Shown here one piece after another: positions 15,276 to 23,010 of a stretch of DNA of 35,916 nt. This stretch comes from Candidatus Methylomirabilota bacterium (GTDB lineage Bacteria > Methylomirabilota > Methylomirabilia > Rokubacteriales > DASRDR01). How positions within the stretch are numbered: position 1 is the first letter of the stretch; each line of letters opens with the position of its first letter. The stretch is taken from positions 1 to 35,916 of the forward strand of contig DASYQW010000290.1 of the NCBI GenBank assembly GCA_036005065.1, read 5' to 3'. The position numbers and the translations under genes are program-made. The notes below the pieces were generated by a model. It worked only from the letters and a program-made list of their open reading frames with translations. It ran no database searches and had not been told where the DNA came from.

Positions 15276-16964
15276 ATGACCCACGCCCCTCGCGCCAGCC
15301 GCGTCCCCGCCGGCCGCCGGCTCGGGTGGCGATGCGCGGCGGTGGCGCTCCTGGTGCTCATCGTCGCGGAAGCCAGAGGCGGAACGAGCCCCTCCGGCGA
15401 GCTGCGGGTCGGGGTGGCCCAGCTTCCCGCGACCCTCGATCCGACCGCCGTGACCACCGGCCCCGCTCTCATGGTCTTCCGCCAGCTCTTCCAGGGCCTC
15501 GTCGAGCTCGGCGAGCGCGGCGACATCGAACCGGGCATCGCCGGCTCCTGGAGCGTGTCACCGAATGGTCTCATCTGGACTTTTCGGCTGCGTCCCGACG
15601 TCCAATTCCCCAACGGGGTATCGCTGACGCCTGACGTCGTGGTGGCATCACTCAACCGGCACCTCGGAGCCGAAGAAGCGGGCCTCCGGCAGCCGGCCTC
15701 GGCGTGGGCGCGGGTCTTTCGCGGGCCGGGCGCCATCGTGCGGGAGGTGCGCCGGGGGGAAGGCGGCACCGTGCAGATCGAGCTCAGCCAGCCCTTTTCC
15801 CCCGTGCTGGCCGTCCTCGCCCACCCGGCGCTCGCGATCGTGGTGACGCAAAACGATGCCGAGATGCCGTTTCTCGGCACCGGCCCCTACCGGGTGGCCG
15901 AGCGGGCCCCGGGGCGTCTGGTCCTCGAGGCCGGACCGACTTCGGGGAGCCCGCCGTCCCGCGCCGGGCGGCTTCACATCAGCGAGATCGCCGACATCGC
16001 GACGGGCCTCGCTCAACTCGGGCCCGGAGGGTCGCTCGACGTCTACTTCGCACAGTCGCCGCCGGCGTGGGGTGGTCTCGGGCTCCAGACGCTGTCGGCC
16101 CCGACCTCGGAGGTCGGTCTCCTCGCGCTCCGAACCCGTGAGGGACTCTTGGCCCGGAAATCCCTCCGGCAGGCGATCGCGCTCGCCCTCGATCCCGCGC
16201 TGCTGGGACCCGCGCTCGGCCGGTCGGCCCGGCTCTGGCCCGCCCTCCTGCCTCCCGGGTCCTGGGGTCTCCGCGAGGCGCCTCCGGCCACCCACGATCC
16301 CGCGCGGGCCCGCCACCTGCTGGCCCAGGCCCGGGCGACAGGCGCGGCGGTGACGCTTCTCGCTCCGGGCGGATTACCGGGCTCGGACCCCTCCCAGCTG
16401 ACCGAGGCCATTCGCCTCTCGCTGGCAGTGGCCGGGCTCAAGGTCGGGGTACGGCAGGAATCGGGCGACGCCTACTTTCAGGCGCTGCGCGACGGCGAGG
16501 GTGAACTCGCGCTCCACGAAGTGGGCACCGCCGTCAGCGATCCGCACTTCATGCTGCGCCCGCTGCTGGCCTCGGACGCCGCGGTGCGAGGGAGCGCCAC
16601 CAACGTCGCCTTTTACCGGAGCCCGCTCGCCGACAGCCTGCTTCAGCGTGGCAGTCAGCTCGCCTTCCGTCCCGAGCGGCTGCGTCTCTATCAGCGGCTG
16701 CAGGCGGACGTCGCCGAAGAGGTGCCGTATATCCCCCTCTACGTCCGCCTCCAGTGGGCGGTGGCCCGGCCCAGCGTGCGGACCCTGCGGCTCGATCCCG
16801 GCGGTCGTCACCGCCTGGATCGCGTCTGGGTCGAGCCCCCACCCGATGCCCCGCCGGCACCCTCGGCTATCCCGCCGGCACCACCCGCGATGCCGATGCC
16901 GGCCCCGACCATGCCGGCACCACCCCTGCCGCCGTCACCCCCGCCAGGAGCCTCCTCGCCCTAG
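15276..16964 (+). CDS. Family-5 extracellular solute-binding protein (peptide/nickel ABC type)
   Basis: This 562-residue exported protein of the oligopeptide/nickel-binding class opens with an Arg-rich n-region and a hydrophobic stretch ending near residue 30. The mature start has LRVGVAQLPATLDPT, then FQGLVE..GDIEPGIAGSW and FRLRPDVQFPNG, all typical of SBP_bac_5. The last ~40 residues are almost only Pro, Ala, Met and Ser, which is unusual and looks like a flexible, envelope-spanning tail. No permease or ATPase gene is adjacent, so it is an orphan component or a scavenging/sensing protein. ATG 15276 is used; the frame is open far upstream, but a TATAAT box sits just before this codon. Confidence 0.85.
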   Translation: MTHAPRASRVPAGRRLGWRCAAVALLVLIVAEARGGTSPSGELRVGVAQLPATLDPTAVTTGPALMVFRQLFQGLVELGERGDIEPGIAGSWSVSPNGLIWTFRLRPDVQFPNGVSLTPDVVVASLNRHLGAEEAGLRQPASAWARVFRGPGAIVREVRRGEGGTVQIELSQPFSPVLAVLAHPALAIVVTQNDAEMPFLGTGPYRVAERAPGRLVLEAGPTSGSPPSRAGRLHISEIADIATGLAQLGPGGSLDVYFAQSPPAWGGLGLQTLSAPTSEVGLLALRTREGLLARKSLRQAIALALDPALLGPALGRSARLWPALLPPGSWGLREAPPATHDPARARHLLAQARATGAAVTLLAPGGLPGSDPSQLTEAIRLSLAVAGLKVGVRQESGDAYFQALRDGEGELALHEVGTAVSDPHFMLRPLLASDAAVRGSATNVAFYRSPLADSLLQRGSQLAFRPERLRLYQRLQADVAEEVPYIPLYVRLQWAVARPSVRTLRLDPGGRHRLDRVWVEPPPDAPPAPSAIPPAPPAMPMPAPTMPAPPLPPSPPPGASSP

Positions 16965-17320
16965 GACCCATTGGACCGCTGGCCGCCTACGCCTGACCAA
17001 TCCGCGACCACGCCCGGTTCCTTTCTCACCGTCGGACGTGAACTCGGACACGCTCCAACTGGACTAAACAGCGTCGAACTGGTGGGAGGAATTCGGTCCC
17101 ATCTGAGCCGGTGACGCCTCGGGCGAGCTCCGATGGCGACCAGGATCTCACCAGACGTCGTTCCGCAGCGCCAGGCGGGAATCTCGCGAATTCGAGGAGT
17201 TACGTCCGAAGATGACGATGGCCTTGTGGTTGCATCATCGTGGGCCCACATAGCCCCACCCGGGGACGCCGAGGGATTCCCGGCGACCCCGGGGGGGGCG
17301 ATGGTGGGGGAGGGCGGATG
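16965..17320 (+). other. Intergenic stretch upstream of the first leader
   Basis: About 356 nt with no ORF of coding character on either strand and no clear terminator for the upstream gene. A TTGCATCATCG sequence at 17230-17240 has a near match (TTGCAACAACG) at 18454-18464 upstream of the second leader, but at a different distance, so it may be chance. Confidence 0.4.
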
Positions 17321-17423
17321 GGTCCGCACGTGGCGCTCAGTCGGCAACCTGATCTCCACGTCATCTGGTCCTACTTGGGGCTCGCCGGGGAAAAACCCCG
17401 GCGAAAGGTGAGGAGATGACGCG
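17321..17423 (+). promoter_or_regulatory. Conserved 5' leader, copy 1, with RBS-pairing potential
   Basis: This leader shares with 18515-18627 the blocks GGTCCGCACGTGGCGCTCAG (17321-17340), AACCTGATCTCCACGTCATC (17346-17365) and the GGTGAGGAGATGACG start region. ATCTCC (17352-17357) can pair with GGAGAT (17412-17417) at the Shine-Dalgarno, and CGTCATCT (17359-17366) with AGATGACG (17414-17421); the two pairings exclude each other. A perfect hairpin TCGCCGGGG-AAAAA-CCCCGGCGA (17382-17404) stands between. This is compatible with a translational switch; the ligand or signal, if any, is unknown. Confidence 0.6.
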
Positions 17424-18092
17424 ATGAAACCGCCTCGCGGTAAACAGCTGGCACTCGCGCTGGGGCTCGCGGTCGGGTTGCTGGTCACCCTGAGCCCGGG
17501 CCTGGCCCGGGCGGCCGGCCCGACTCCGTTCAGCGCGTCGGGCTCCTTCCTGGCCACGGAGTGCGCCACAGTCCCGTGGCTCATCGATGAAGGCGCCGTG
17601 ACGCCGGCCGGGGAGAGCGGGCGGTTCGTGGTCAAGAACCGCACCGTGTCCGGGACCCTCGATGGCCCCGACATCACCGGACCGTTTCTTCTGGACTTCG
17701 GGACCAACGTTCCGATCGCGACCCAGTCGGGGCAGATTCACGCCAAGCTGACGTTCGCGAACCCGCAGACTCAAGCGTCTGGGAGCGGATCGTCCAATTT
17801 TATCTTGGGACCTGCGGTGGTACCGCCAGGGTTTCCGTGCGACGGACAGCCGAAGGTGGTCGTTGTCCTGGGTATCACCGGCTCCCTGACTTTCACGGGC
17901 GGCGGCGTCCAGGGCAACGGCGACGTCGAGGGGACGTTCACGGTCGCCATCGATCCCGCGACGGGCCACATCGTCGGGCTGGTGCCCAGCGGTCTCCCGC
18001 TCTGCGACCCATCGATTCAGGACACTGGCGAGTGCATCCTCGTCGGGTTCTCATCGACCCAGCTCCAGATTCAGGGCGAGTGGCACCAGTAG
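17424..18092 (+). CDS. Secreted protein of unknown function
   Basis: I do not recognise the family. The 222 residues start with a Lys/Arg n-region, a 15-residue hydrophobic core and a likely signal peptidase site after ARA (residue 30). The mature part is rich in Gly, Ser, Thr and Val with alternating hydrophobic residues, suggesting a beta-sandwich or barrel, and has a few Cys that could form disulfides. Start ATG 17424 has GAGGAG 8 nt upstream; a three-codon frame (ATG 17416) ends on its ATG. The first seven codons resemble those of the gene at 18628 in DNA as well, tying the two to one duplicated leader. It is probably periplasmic or extracellular and monocistronic, with a terminator after it. 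Confidence 0.8.
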   Translation: MKPPRGKQLALALGLAVGLLVTLSPGLARAAGPTPFSASGSFLATECATVPWLIDEGAVTPAGESGRFVVKNRTVSGTLDGPDITGPFLLDFGTNVPIATQSGQIHAKLTFANPQTQASGSGSSNFILGPAVVPPGFPCDGQPKVVVVLGITGSLTFTGGGVQGNGDVEGTFTVAIDPATGHIVGLVPSGLPLCDPSIQDTGECILVGFSSTQLQIQGEWHQ

Positions 18093-18130
18093 GCCTCGAC
18101 TCGGAATCCTGATCGCGACCGAGCAGGACA

Positions 18131-18177
18131 GGGGTCCCGCGGGCCATTGAGAGGCCCGCGTGGACCCCTTCGCTTTT
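18131..18177 (+). terminator. Intrinsic terminator after the first secreted protein
   Basis: The arms 18131-18145 (GGGGTCC-CGCGGGCC) and 18153-18168 (GGCCCGCG-T-GGACCCC) pair with a single bulged base and a 7-nt loop. They are followed by TTCGCTTTT. It lies 38 nt after the stop codon. Confidence 0.75.
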
Positions 18178-18514
18178 GCCGCCGCTTCCCCGCCGAGCTG
18201 GTTGCGTGTTGAGCCCCTGCCGCTCAGTTCCTCACCTCGCTGGTCAGTCCGTATTCGATCCAGGTGCTCCTCCAGTAGATCCGAGCTCACGCAAGCGAAC
18301 GCGAACTGGTGAGAGAGCACGCCTCGTCCGGCGTTTCATTCGGGAATCCGGCCGCACGGCGCCCACGGCGAGCCGCTCAGGGGTGACCCGGTTCCACCTA
18401 AGAAAATGCTGAAATCCCAGGAGTTTGCACGCCACTTCCGCTTGGCCCTGCCGTTGCAACAACGAGCGGGCATGGAAACACTGGGCAGGGTGTGGCGAAC
18501 GGGAAAGGCGGAAT
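18178..18514 (+). other. Intergenic stretch upstream of the second leader
   Basis: About 340 nt without a supported gene; small frames on both strands look random. The end (18475-18514) begins to resemble the sequence before the first leader (a GGCGGA-TGG core), so the duplicated unit may extend some 30 nt further upstream. Confidence 0.4.
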
Positions 18515-18627
18515 GGTCCGCACGTGGCGCTCAGTCGGGCGGGAACCTGATCTCCACGTCATCTTCGGTCGCACTTGGGCCTCGCCGGGTCGACCCGATC
18601 CAGGCGAGAGGTGAGGAGATGACGCCA
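18515..18627 (+). promoter_or_regulatory. Conserved 5' leader, copy 2, with RBS-pairing potential
   Basis: The same ordered blocks as at 17321-17423: GGTCCGCACGTGGCGCTCAG (18515-18534), AACCTGATCTCCACGTCATC (18544-18563) and GAGGAGATGACG at the ribosome-binding site. The central hairpin differs in loop and length but keeps its base: CTCGCC (18581-18586) with GGCGAG (18603-18608), enclosing a GGGTCGACCC palindrome. Keeping the pairing while the apical part changes is what a structured RNA would show, though two copies are few. Confidence 0.6.
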
Positions 18628-19344
18628 ATGGAACCGCATCGCAGTCAACGTGGTGGCTTGAAGGTCGGCCTGCTGGCCGCGGGAGTCCTGCTCGGCCTGA
18701 GCTCGACGACCGCATGGGCGGACGGCTGCGCCTTCCAGGGATTGACGGTGAACGGCACCGTCAAGGCCGTGCTCCGCGAGACGCTCGAGAACGTGTCGTG
18801 GCCGGATGGCACCCGACAGGCCCAGGCGACCGAGATCGGCGATCTCCGCGACGGGTGCGGAACCCTGAGTTCGCTCGTCGGCGCCGCCGAGGCCCACGCG
18901 AACTCGCGGATCCCGGTGCTGGGCGCGCTCCCGAACGGGCTGCCGATCCTGGGCAAGGGTCCCACGTCCGGGACCTTCCTCGTGGACACCGCCGCCAGCG
19001 GGCAACAGCCCGGCACGCTGGATGGCGAGCTCGACTTCACGACGCTCTACGGAAGCCCGCTCTGCGGCGGCCCGTGCCCGTTCGTGCTCGCCTCGGGCAC
19101 CTGGAGCACGCTGGGCGACAACCAGACCGGTGGTGGCTTCGGCGGCGTGGCCCTGGTTCCCTTCGATACCACGCAGGGCTGTCCGGCCGTGCTGAGCCCG
19201 ACGGGCTGGTGCTACCTCGATCCGACCAGTACCCTGACGGGCTTCTCGGTTGCCGGTGGCACGCTGGCGCCGCTCGGCGCGGGCGACTTCAGCCAGCGCG
19301 ACGGGACGCCCCAGGCGATCTTCATCGTCACGCTGTTCCAGTAA
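18628..19344 (+). CDS. Secreted cysteine-containing protein of unknown function
   Basis: The 238 residues carry a signal peptide (hydrophobic core about 13-27, likely cleavage after AWA at 31). The mature part starts DGCAFQGL and has paired cysteines (CGGPC near the middle, later GWC), consistent with disulfides in an oxidising compartment. It is Gly/Thr-rich and likely beta-structured. No family recognised. ATG 18628 has GAGGAG 9 nt upstream; ATG 18619 in the same frame touches the Shine-Dalgarno and is unlikely. It shares leader and first codons with 17424-18092, but the mature parts differ too much to align by eye. The STAS gene follows after 17 nt in the same direction. Confidence 0.8.
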   Translation: MEPHRSQRGGLKVGLLAAGVLLGLSSTTAWADGCAFQGLTVNGTVKAVLRETLENVSWPDGTRQAQATEIGDLRDGCGTLSSLVGAAEAHANSRIPVLGALPNGLPILGKGPTSGTFLVDTAASGQQPGTLDGELDFTTLYGSPLCGGPCPFVLASGTWSTLGDNQTGGGFGGVALVPFDTTQGCPAVLSPTGWCYLDPTSTLTGFSVAGGTLAPLGAGDFSQRDGTPQAIFIVTLFQ

Positions 19345-19361
19345 GGGGAGGGACGGCCGCC

Positions 19362-19715
19362 ATGAGCACGACCGAGATCGCAGCCCCGATGGCGGCCCGG
19401 CCCGGGGTCCCGCCGCCGGAGGACGGCCTGGTCCACCTCCGGCTGCGCGGACCCCTGACCGCGTCGACGGCCCCGACGTTTCGCCGCGTGATCCGGAGCT
19501 ACGCCGAGACCGGCGAGCCCCGGCTCCTGCTCGACCTCGAGGACGTGCCGGCCATCGACGCCAGCGGCGTGGCGGCCCTGCTGGAGGGCCAGCGCGCCAT
19601 CGAAGGGCAGCCTCACGGCGTCCTGTTCCTCCGGTTGAACCCGACCGTCAGCTCGGCCCTGAAGCGCTCGAGCACGATCGCCGCGTTCCGCGTCTGGCGC
19701 GGTCCCGCGGTGTAG
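19362..19715 (+). CDS. STAS-domain protein (anti-sigma-factor antagonist-like)
   Basis: This 117-residue cytosolic protein is one STAS domain: LRGPLTASTAPTFRRVI at the start and DLEDVPAIDASGVAALLEGQ in the middle. The DASG motif keeps the Ser that is phosphorylated by anti-sigma kinases in SpoIIAA/RsbV-type antagonists (DSSG there). A Pro-rich 20-residue lead precedes the domain. No anti-sigma kinase or sigma factor is adjacent, so the partner must be encoded elsewhere. Co-transcription with a secreted protein gene 17 nt upstream is likely, and a terminator follows. Alternatives are lipid-binding MlaB-like STAS proteins; the retained Ser argues for the phospho-switch type. Confidence 0.8.
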   Translation: MSTTEIAAPMAARPGVPPPEDGLVHLRLRGPLTASTAPTFRRVIRSYAETGEPRLLLDLEDVPAIDASGVAALLEGQRAIEGQPHGVLFLRLNPTVSSALKRSSTIAAFRVWRGPAV

Positions 19716-19740
19716 GACCCCGCAACACAGCCCGCCCTCT

Positions 19741-19771
19741 GGCCCCTGAGTCGCGGAGGCGACCAGGGGCC
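19741..19771 (+). terminator. Intrinsic terminator after the STAS gene
   Basis: GGCCCCTG-A-GTCGC (19741-19754) pairs with GCGACCAGGGGCC (19759-19771) with one bulge and a 4-nt loop. The downstream sequence is C/T-rich (CCTTCCGTC) rather than a pure U-run. It lies 26 nt after the stop codon. Confidence 0.65.
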
Positions 19772-19801
19772 CCTTCCGTCATGTGATAGGCTCGAGCCCG
19801 C

Positions 19802-20593
19802 ATGACGACCCTGTCGTTCGACGCGGGCGCCGCCGCCTATGACCGCTTCATGGGCCGCTGGTCGCGGCTCTACGTCCCGGCTCTGCTGGACGGGGTAGAG
19901 CTTGCCGCCGGCCACCGAGTCCTCGACGTCGCCACCGGGACCGGCGAGGCCGCCGAGCCCGCGGCGGCCCGCGTCGGGCCGTCGGGGGGCGTCGTCGGGA
20001 TCGACATCTCGCTTCCGATGCTCCGCGCCGCCAAGGGTCGAGCGGCCGGTCGACTCGCGCTGGCCGCTATGGATGCCCAGGCGCTCGGCTGCCGCGATCA
20101 GGCCTTCGACGCGGTGATCTGCCAGCTCGGGCTCATGTTCGTACCGGATCTCGACCGGGCCCTGCGCGACTTCCGACGGGTGCTTCGTCCGGGCGGACGC
20201 CTGGGGGCCTGCGTGTGGTCGACGCCGGACCGCGTCCCGTTCGTCGGCTTCTTGGCCGACGCGTTGAGCCGGCAGCTCCCCGATCAGCGCGCGGCGCTGC
20301 ACATCGGGTTCTCCCTCGCCGATCCCGCCCGGCTCGGGGAGGCGCTCGCCGGGGCCGGATTCCGGGACGTCCGCACCGCGCGGGAGACGCGCCGGATCGT
20401 CTTCGAATCGTTCGAGGACTACTGGGGTCCGGTCGAGGCGGGCGGGGCCCGATTGGGTCAGGCCTATCGCGGACTCCCCGAGCCCGCCAAGCGCGTGGTC
20501 GTCGAGGAGCTGCGAACCCGCCTGGCCGCTTTCCGGTCCGCCGGTCCCATCGCGATGGAGGCCGACGCCCTCCAGGCCTTCGCCCGCCGCTGA
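19802..20593 (+). CDS. Class I SAM-dependent methyltransferase
   Basis: This 263-residue cytosolic methyltransferase of the UbiE/Methyltransf_11 type has motif I VLDVATGTGEAA (residues 40-51), motif II GIDIS, an AMDAQALGCRDQAFDAV segment and the LRPGG post-motif typical of small-molecule methyltransferases. The opening FDAGAAAYDRFMGRWS is common to this group. The substrate cannot be inferred. An extended -10-like TGA-TAGGCT ends 9 nt before ATG 19802 and there is no Shine-Dalgarno, so it may be leaderless like two other genes here. It stands alone between a terminator and the thioesterase promoter. Confidence 0.88.
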   Translation: MTTLSFDAGAAAYDRFMGRWSRLYVPALLDGVELAAGHRVLDVATGTGEAAEPAAARVGPSGGVVGIDISLPMLRAAKGRAAGRLALAAMDAQALGCRDQAFDAVICQLGLMFVPDLDRALRDFRRVLRPGGRLGACVWSTPDRVPFVGFLADALSRQLPDQRAALHIGFSLADPARLGEALAGAGFRDVRTARETRRIVFESFEDYWGPVEAGGARLGQAYRGLPEPAKRVVVEELRTRLAAFRSAGPIAMEADALQAFARR

Positions 20594-20655
20594 CGTAAGG
20601 GCCGCGCGCGCTCGTGAGGCGACCCGCCGCCGCGACGTGATGCGCGGTCCGCGCC

Positions 20656-20685
20656 TTTACTTCCGCGCGATGCCCCGGTTACAAT
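20656..20685 (+). promoter_or_regulatory. Candidate promoter of the thioesterase-yebC-ruv block
   Basis: TTTACT (20656-20661), an 18-nt spacer and TACAAT (20680-20685) precede the GTG start at 20717. The start site would be near 20692, leaving a leader of about 25 nt with GAAGGGAG as ribosome-binding site. Confidence 0.6.
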
Positions 20686-20716
20686 ATGTCGTTCCGGAAC
20701 ACGAAGGGAGTCGCGC

Positions 20717-21694
20717 GTGCCCACGGTCGGCGAAACGGTCGCCGAGATGGTTCAGTACGTCTTTCCCCAGTACGCGGGCGCGCCCGGGCAGATCTACGGC
20801 GGCCGGATGATGGAATGGATCGCCACGGCCGGGACGCTGGCCGCGTCGAGGGTCGCGCGCGGGCCGGTCGCCCTCGGCGCGATGGACGACATCGACTTCC
20901 TTCACCCCGTCCGGGTCGGAGAGATCGCCATCCTCCGGGCGCGGGTCGAGTGGGTCGGGAAGAAGTCGCTCGAAGTGGGTGTCCGCGTCTACTCGGAGCA
21001 GGCGGCGACCGGCGAGCGACACCCGACCCTCTCGTCGCACCTGGTTTTCGTGGCGATCGACGAGGCGGGCCAGCCGCGGCCGGTCGGCGCCAGGATCACG
21101 CCGGCCGACGCGCGAGAGGTCGCGGTCACGCAGACCGCCCAGGCCCGGCGCGAGGCCCGGCGGGCGCGACTGGCCGTGCGGGCCGAGCGGGCGCGCGAGG
21201 TGCGGGACGAGACGGCCGGCTTCCGCTGGCGGTTCGAGACGACCCGGTTCGTCTTTCCCGAGGACGCGCTCCACGGAAGCCTGATGTTTGCGGGGCGCCT
21301 GCTCCTGATCGTCGACGAGGCGGCGGCGATCCTGGCCGTGCGCTACGCGCGGGCGCCGCTGGCCACGGCATCGATGGACGCGCTCGAGTTCTATGCCCCG
21401 ATCCGGGTGGGCGACATGGTGATGCTGCGCGGCGCCCTGAACCGGGTCGGGACGCGGTCGATGGAGATCGGGCTCCAGGTGCTGGCGGAGGCCCCGCTCA
21501 CCGGCGAGGTGCGCCACACGTGCACGGCGTACCTGACCTTCGTCAAGCTCCGGGCGGCCGGGGGTCCGCTCCCGTCGACGAGCCCGACGACGCCGGTCGA
21601 GCGGCGTCACTGGGAGGAGGCCGAGAAGCGCCAGGCGGCCCGGATCGAGCGCGTGCGGCGGCTCCGGGAAAGTCTCGTGGCCGAGGCGTGGTAG
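20717..21694 (+). CDS. Tandem hotdog-fold acyl-CoA thioesterase
   Basis: The 325 residues contain two hotdog domains (about 10-115 and 165-285). Each has the acyl-CoA hydrolase pattern: GQIYGGRMMEWIATAG then LGAMDDIDFLHPVRVGE in the first, HGSLMFAGRLLLIVDEAAA then ASMDALEFYAPIRVGD in the second. The Gly-Gly/Asn and Asp/Glu residues that line the thioester pocket fall in these segments. An Arg/Ala-rich helical linker (about 128-165) joins them. Such double proteins hydrolyse fatty acyl-CoA and form hexamer-like assemblies. Start GTG 20717 has GAAGGGAG 6 nt before it. yebC follows 32 nt downstream. Acyl specificity unknown. Confidence 0.85.
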   Translation: MPTVGETVAEMVQYVFPQYAGAPGQIYGGRMMEWIATAGTLAASRVARGPVALGAMDDIDFLHPVRVGEIAILRARVEWVGKKSLEVGVRVYSEQAATGERHPTLSSHLVFVAIDEAGQPRPVGARITPADAREVAVTQTAQARREARRARLAVRAERAREVRDETAGFRWRFETTRFVFPEDALHGSLMFAGRLLLIVDEAAAILAVRYARAPLATASMDALEFYAPIRVGDMVMLRGALNRVGTRSMEIGLQVLAEAPLTGEVRHTCTAYLTFVKLRAAGGPLPSTSPTTPVERRHWEEAEKRQAARIERVRRLRESLVAEAW

Positions 21695-21726
21695 CGGCGG
21701 CGCGGGACAAGGGGAGGTGAGGGGAC

Positions 21727-22479
21727 GTGTCCGGCCATTCGAAGTGGGCTCAGATCAAACGCAAGAAGGCGAAGAACGACCAGCAGCGCGGTAAGCTCTT
21801 CTCCAAGCTGATCCGAGAGATCACGACCGCGGCGCGCGTCGGCGGGGGCGATCCCAAGGGCAACATGCGCCTCAAGGCGGCGATCGAGGAGGCCAAGGGC
21901 GTCAACCTGCCCGCGGACACGCTCAAGCGGGCGATCCAGAAGGGCACCGGCGAGCTCCCGGGCGAGACCTACGAGGAGGTCACCTACGAGGGCTACGGCC
22001 CGGGGGGGGTCGCGGTGCTGGTGAAGGTCCTCACCGACAGCAAGAACCGAACGGCTCCCGAGATCCGCCACACGTTCGCCAGGTTCGGCGGACACCTCGG
22101 CGAGGTCGGCTCGGTCGGCTGGATGTTCGAGCGGAAGGGCCTCATCCAGGTCGACGCCACGCGCGTCGGGGAGGACGAGCTGTTCACGCTCGCGCTGGAG
22201 GCGGGGGCAGCCGACATGCGGCGGATCGACAAGCACTTCGAGATCTCCACCGAGCCGACCGAGTTCGAGCCCGTGCGCCGGGCCCTCGAGCAGAAGGGCG
22301 TCCCGATCCAGGCGGCCGAGATCACCTACGTGCCCCAGACCACGATCCGGCTGGAAGGGAAGGAGGCCCAGCAGGTTCTCCGCCTCGTGGAGGGGCTCGA
22401 AGAGCTCGATGACGTCCAGCAGGTCTACGCCAACTTCGACATCCCGGACGAGGTGCTCGAGTCACTGGGAGCCGCCTGA
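21727..22479 (+). CDS. yebC: YebC/PmpR/TACO1 family protein
   Basis: The 250 residues follow the family from end to end: SGHSKWAQIKRKKAKND at the N-terminus, then FSKLIREITTAAR.GG.DP, NLPADTLKRAIQKGTGE and YEGYGPGG. Members are described as DNA-binding regulators and, more recently, as ribosome-associated factors that relieve stalling. It precedes ruvC by 6 nt, the order seen in many bacteria. The start is GTG 21727 with GGGGAGGTGAGGGG just upstream. Normal length, no defects. Confidence 0.95.
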   Translation: MSGHSKWAQIKRKKAKNDQQRGKLFSKLIREITTAARVGGGDPKGNMRLKAAIEEAKGVNLPADTLKRAIQKGTGELPGETYEEVTYEGYGPGGVAVLVKVLTDSKNRTAPEIRHTFARFGGHLGEVGSVGWMFERKGLIQVDATRVGEDELFTLALEAGAADMRRIDKHFEISTEPTEFEPVRRALEQKGVPIQAAEITYVPQTTIRLEGKEAQQVLRLVEGLEELDDVQQVYANFDIPDEVLESLGAA

Positions 22480-22485
22480 AGCTCG

Positions 22486-23010
22486 ATGCGGCCGGACGGC
22501 AGCGGGCTCGGGCTGCGGGCGGTCGGCTTCGACCCGGGCCTTGCGGAGACCGGGTTCGCCGCGGTGGAGGGGGGGCGCGGGAGCCTCGCCGTCCTGGGCA
22601 CCGGAGTCCTGCGGACCAGCGCGGGCGACCCCCTGGAGGTTCGGCTCGAGCAGCTCTACGACGGGATTCAGGGCGTCCTTCAGGTCTATGCGCCCGATCT
22701 GATCGTGATCGAGGAGGTGTTCAGCGCGTCCGCGGTGCCGCGGACGGCGATCCTGATGGGGCATGCCCGCGCCATGATCTGCCTGGCCGGGCGGCAGCGG
22801 AAACTCGGGCTCGTGAGCGTCTCCCCGGCGGAGGTCAAGCGGGCCGTCACCGCCTCGGGCGCCGCCGCCAAGGCCCAGGTGGCGCGGGCGATGCAGGCCC
22901 TCCTCGGCCTCCCCGCCCTGCCGCGTCCCAGCCACGTCGCCGACGCGCTGGCGCTCGCCTTCACCGGGCTCTCCCGGGCGGGCCGGGTGGGGCCGCTCAC
23001 GCTCCGATGA
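22486..23010 (+). CDS. ruvC: Holliday junction resolvase RuvC
   Basis: This 174-residue dimeric nuclease resolves four-way junctions delivered by RuvAB. Catalytic residues are visible: Asp16 in GFDPGLAETG, Glu76 in IVIEEVF, and His150/Asp153 in SHVADALALA. The His at the third position corresponds to the His found in Thermus RuvC where E. coli has Asp. The fold core SVSPAEVKRAVTASG..AKAQV is intact. ATG 22486 lies 6 nt after yebC, and the stop overlaps ruvA as ATGA. Confidence 0.95.
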   Translation: MRPDGSGLGLRAVGFDPGLAETGFAAVEGGRGSLAVLGTGVLRTSAGDPLEVRLEQLYDGIQGVLQVYAPDLIVIEEVFSASAVPRTAILMGHARAMICLAGRQRKLGLVSVSPAEVKRAVTASGAAAKAQVARAMQALLGLPALPRPSHVADALALAFTGLSRAGRVGPLTLR

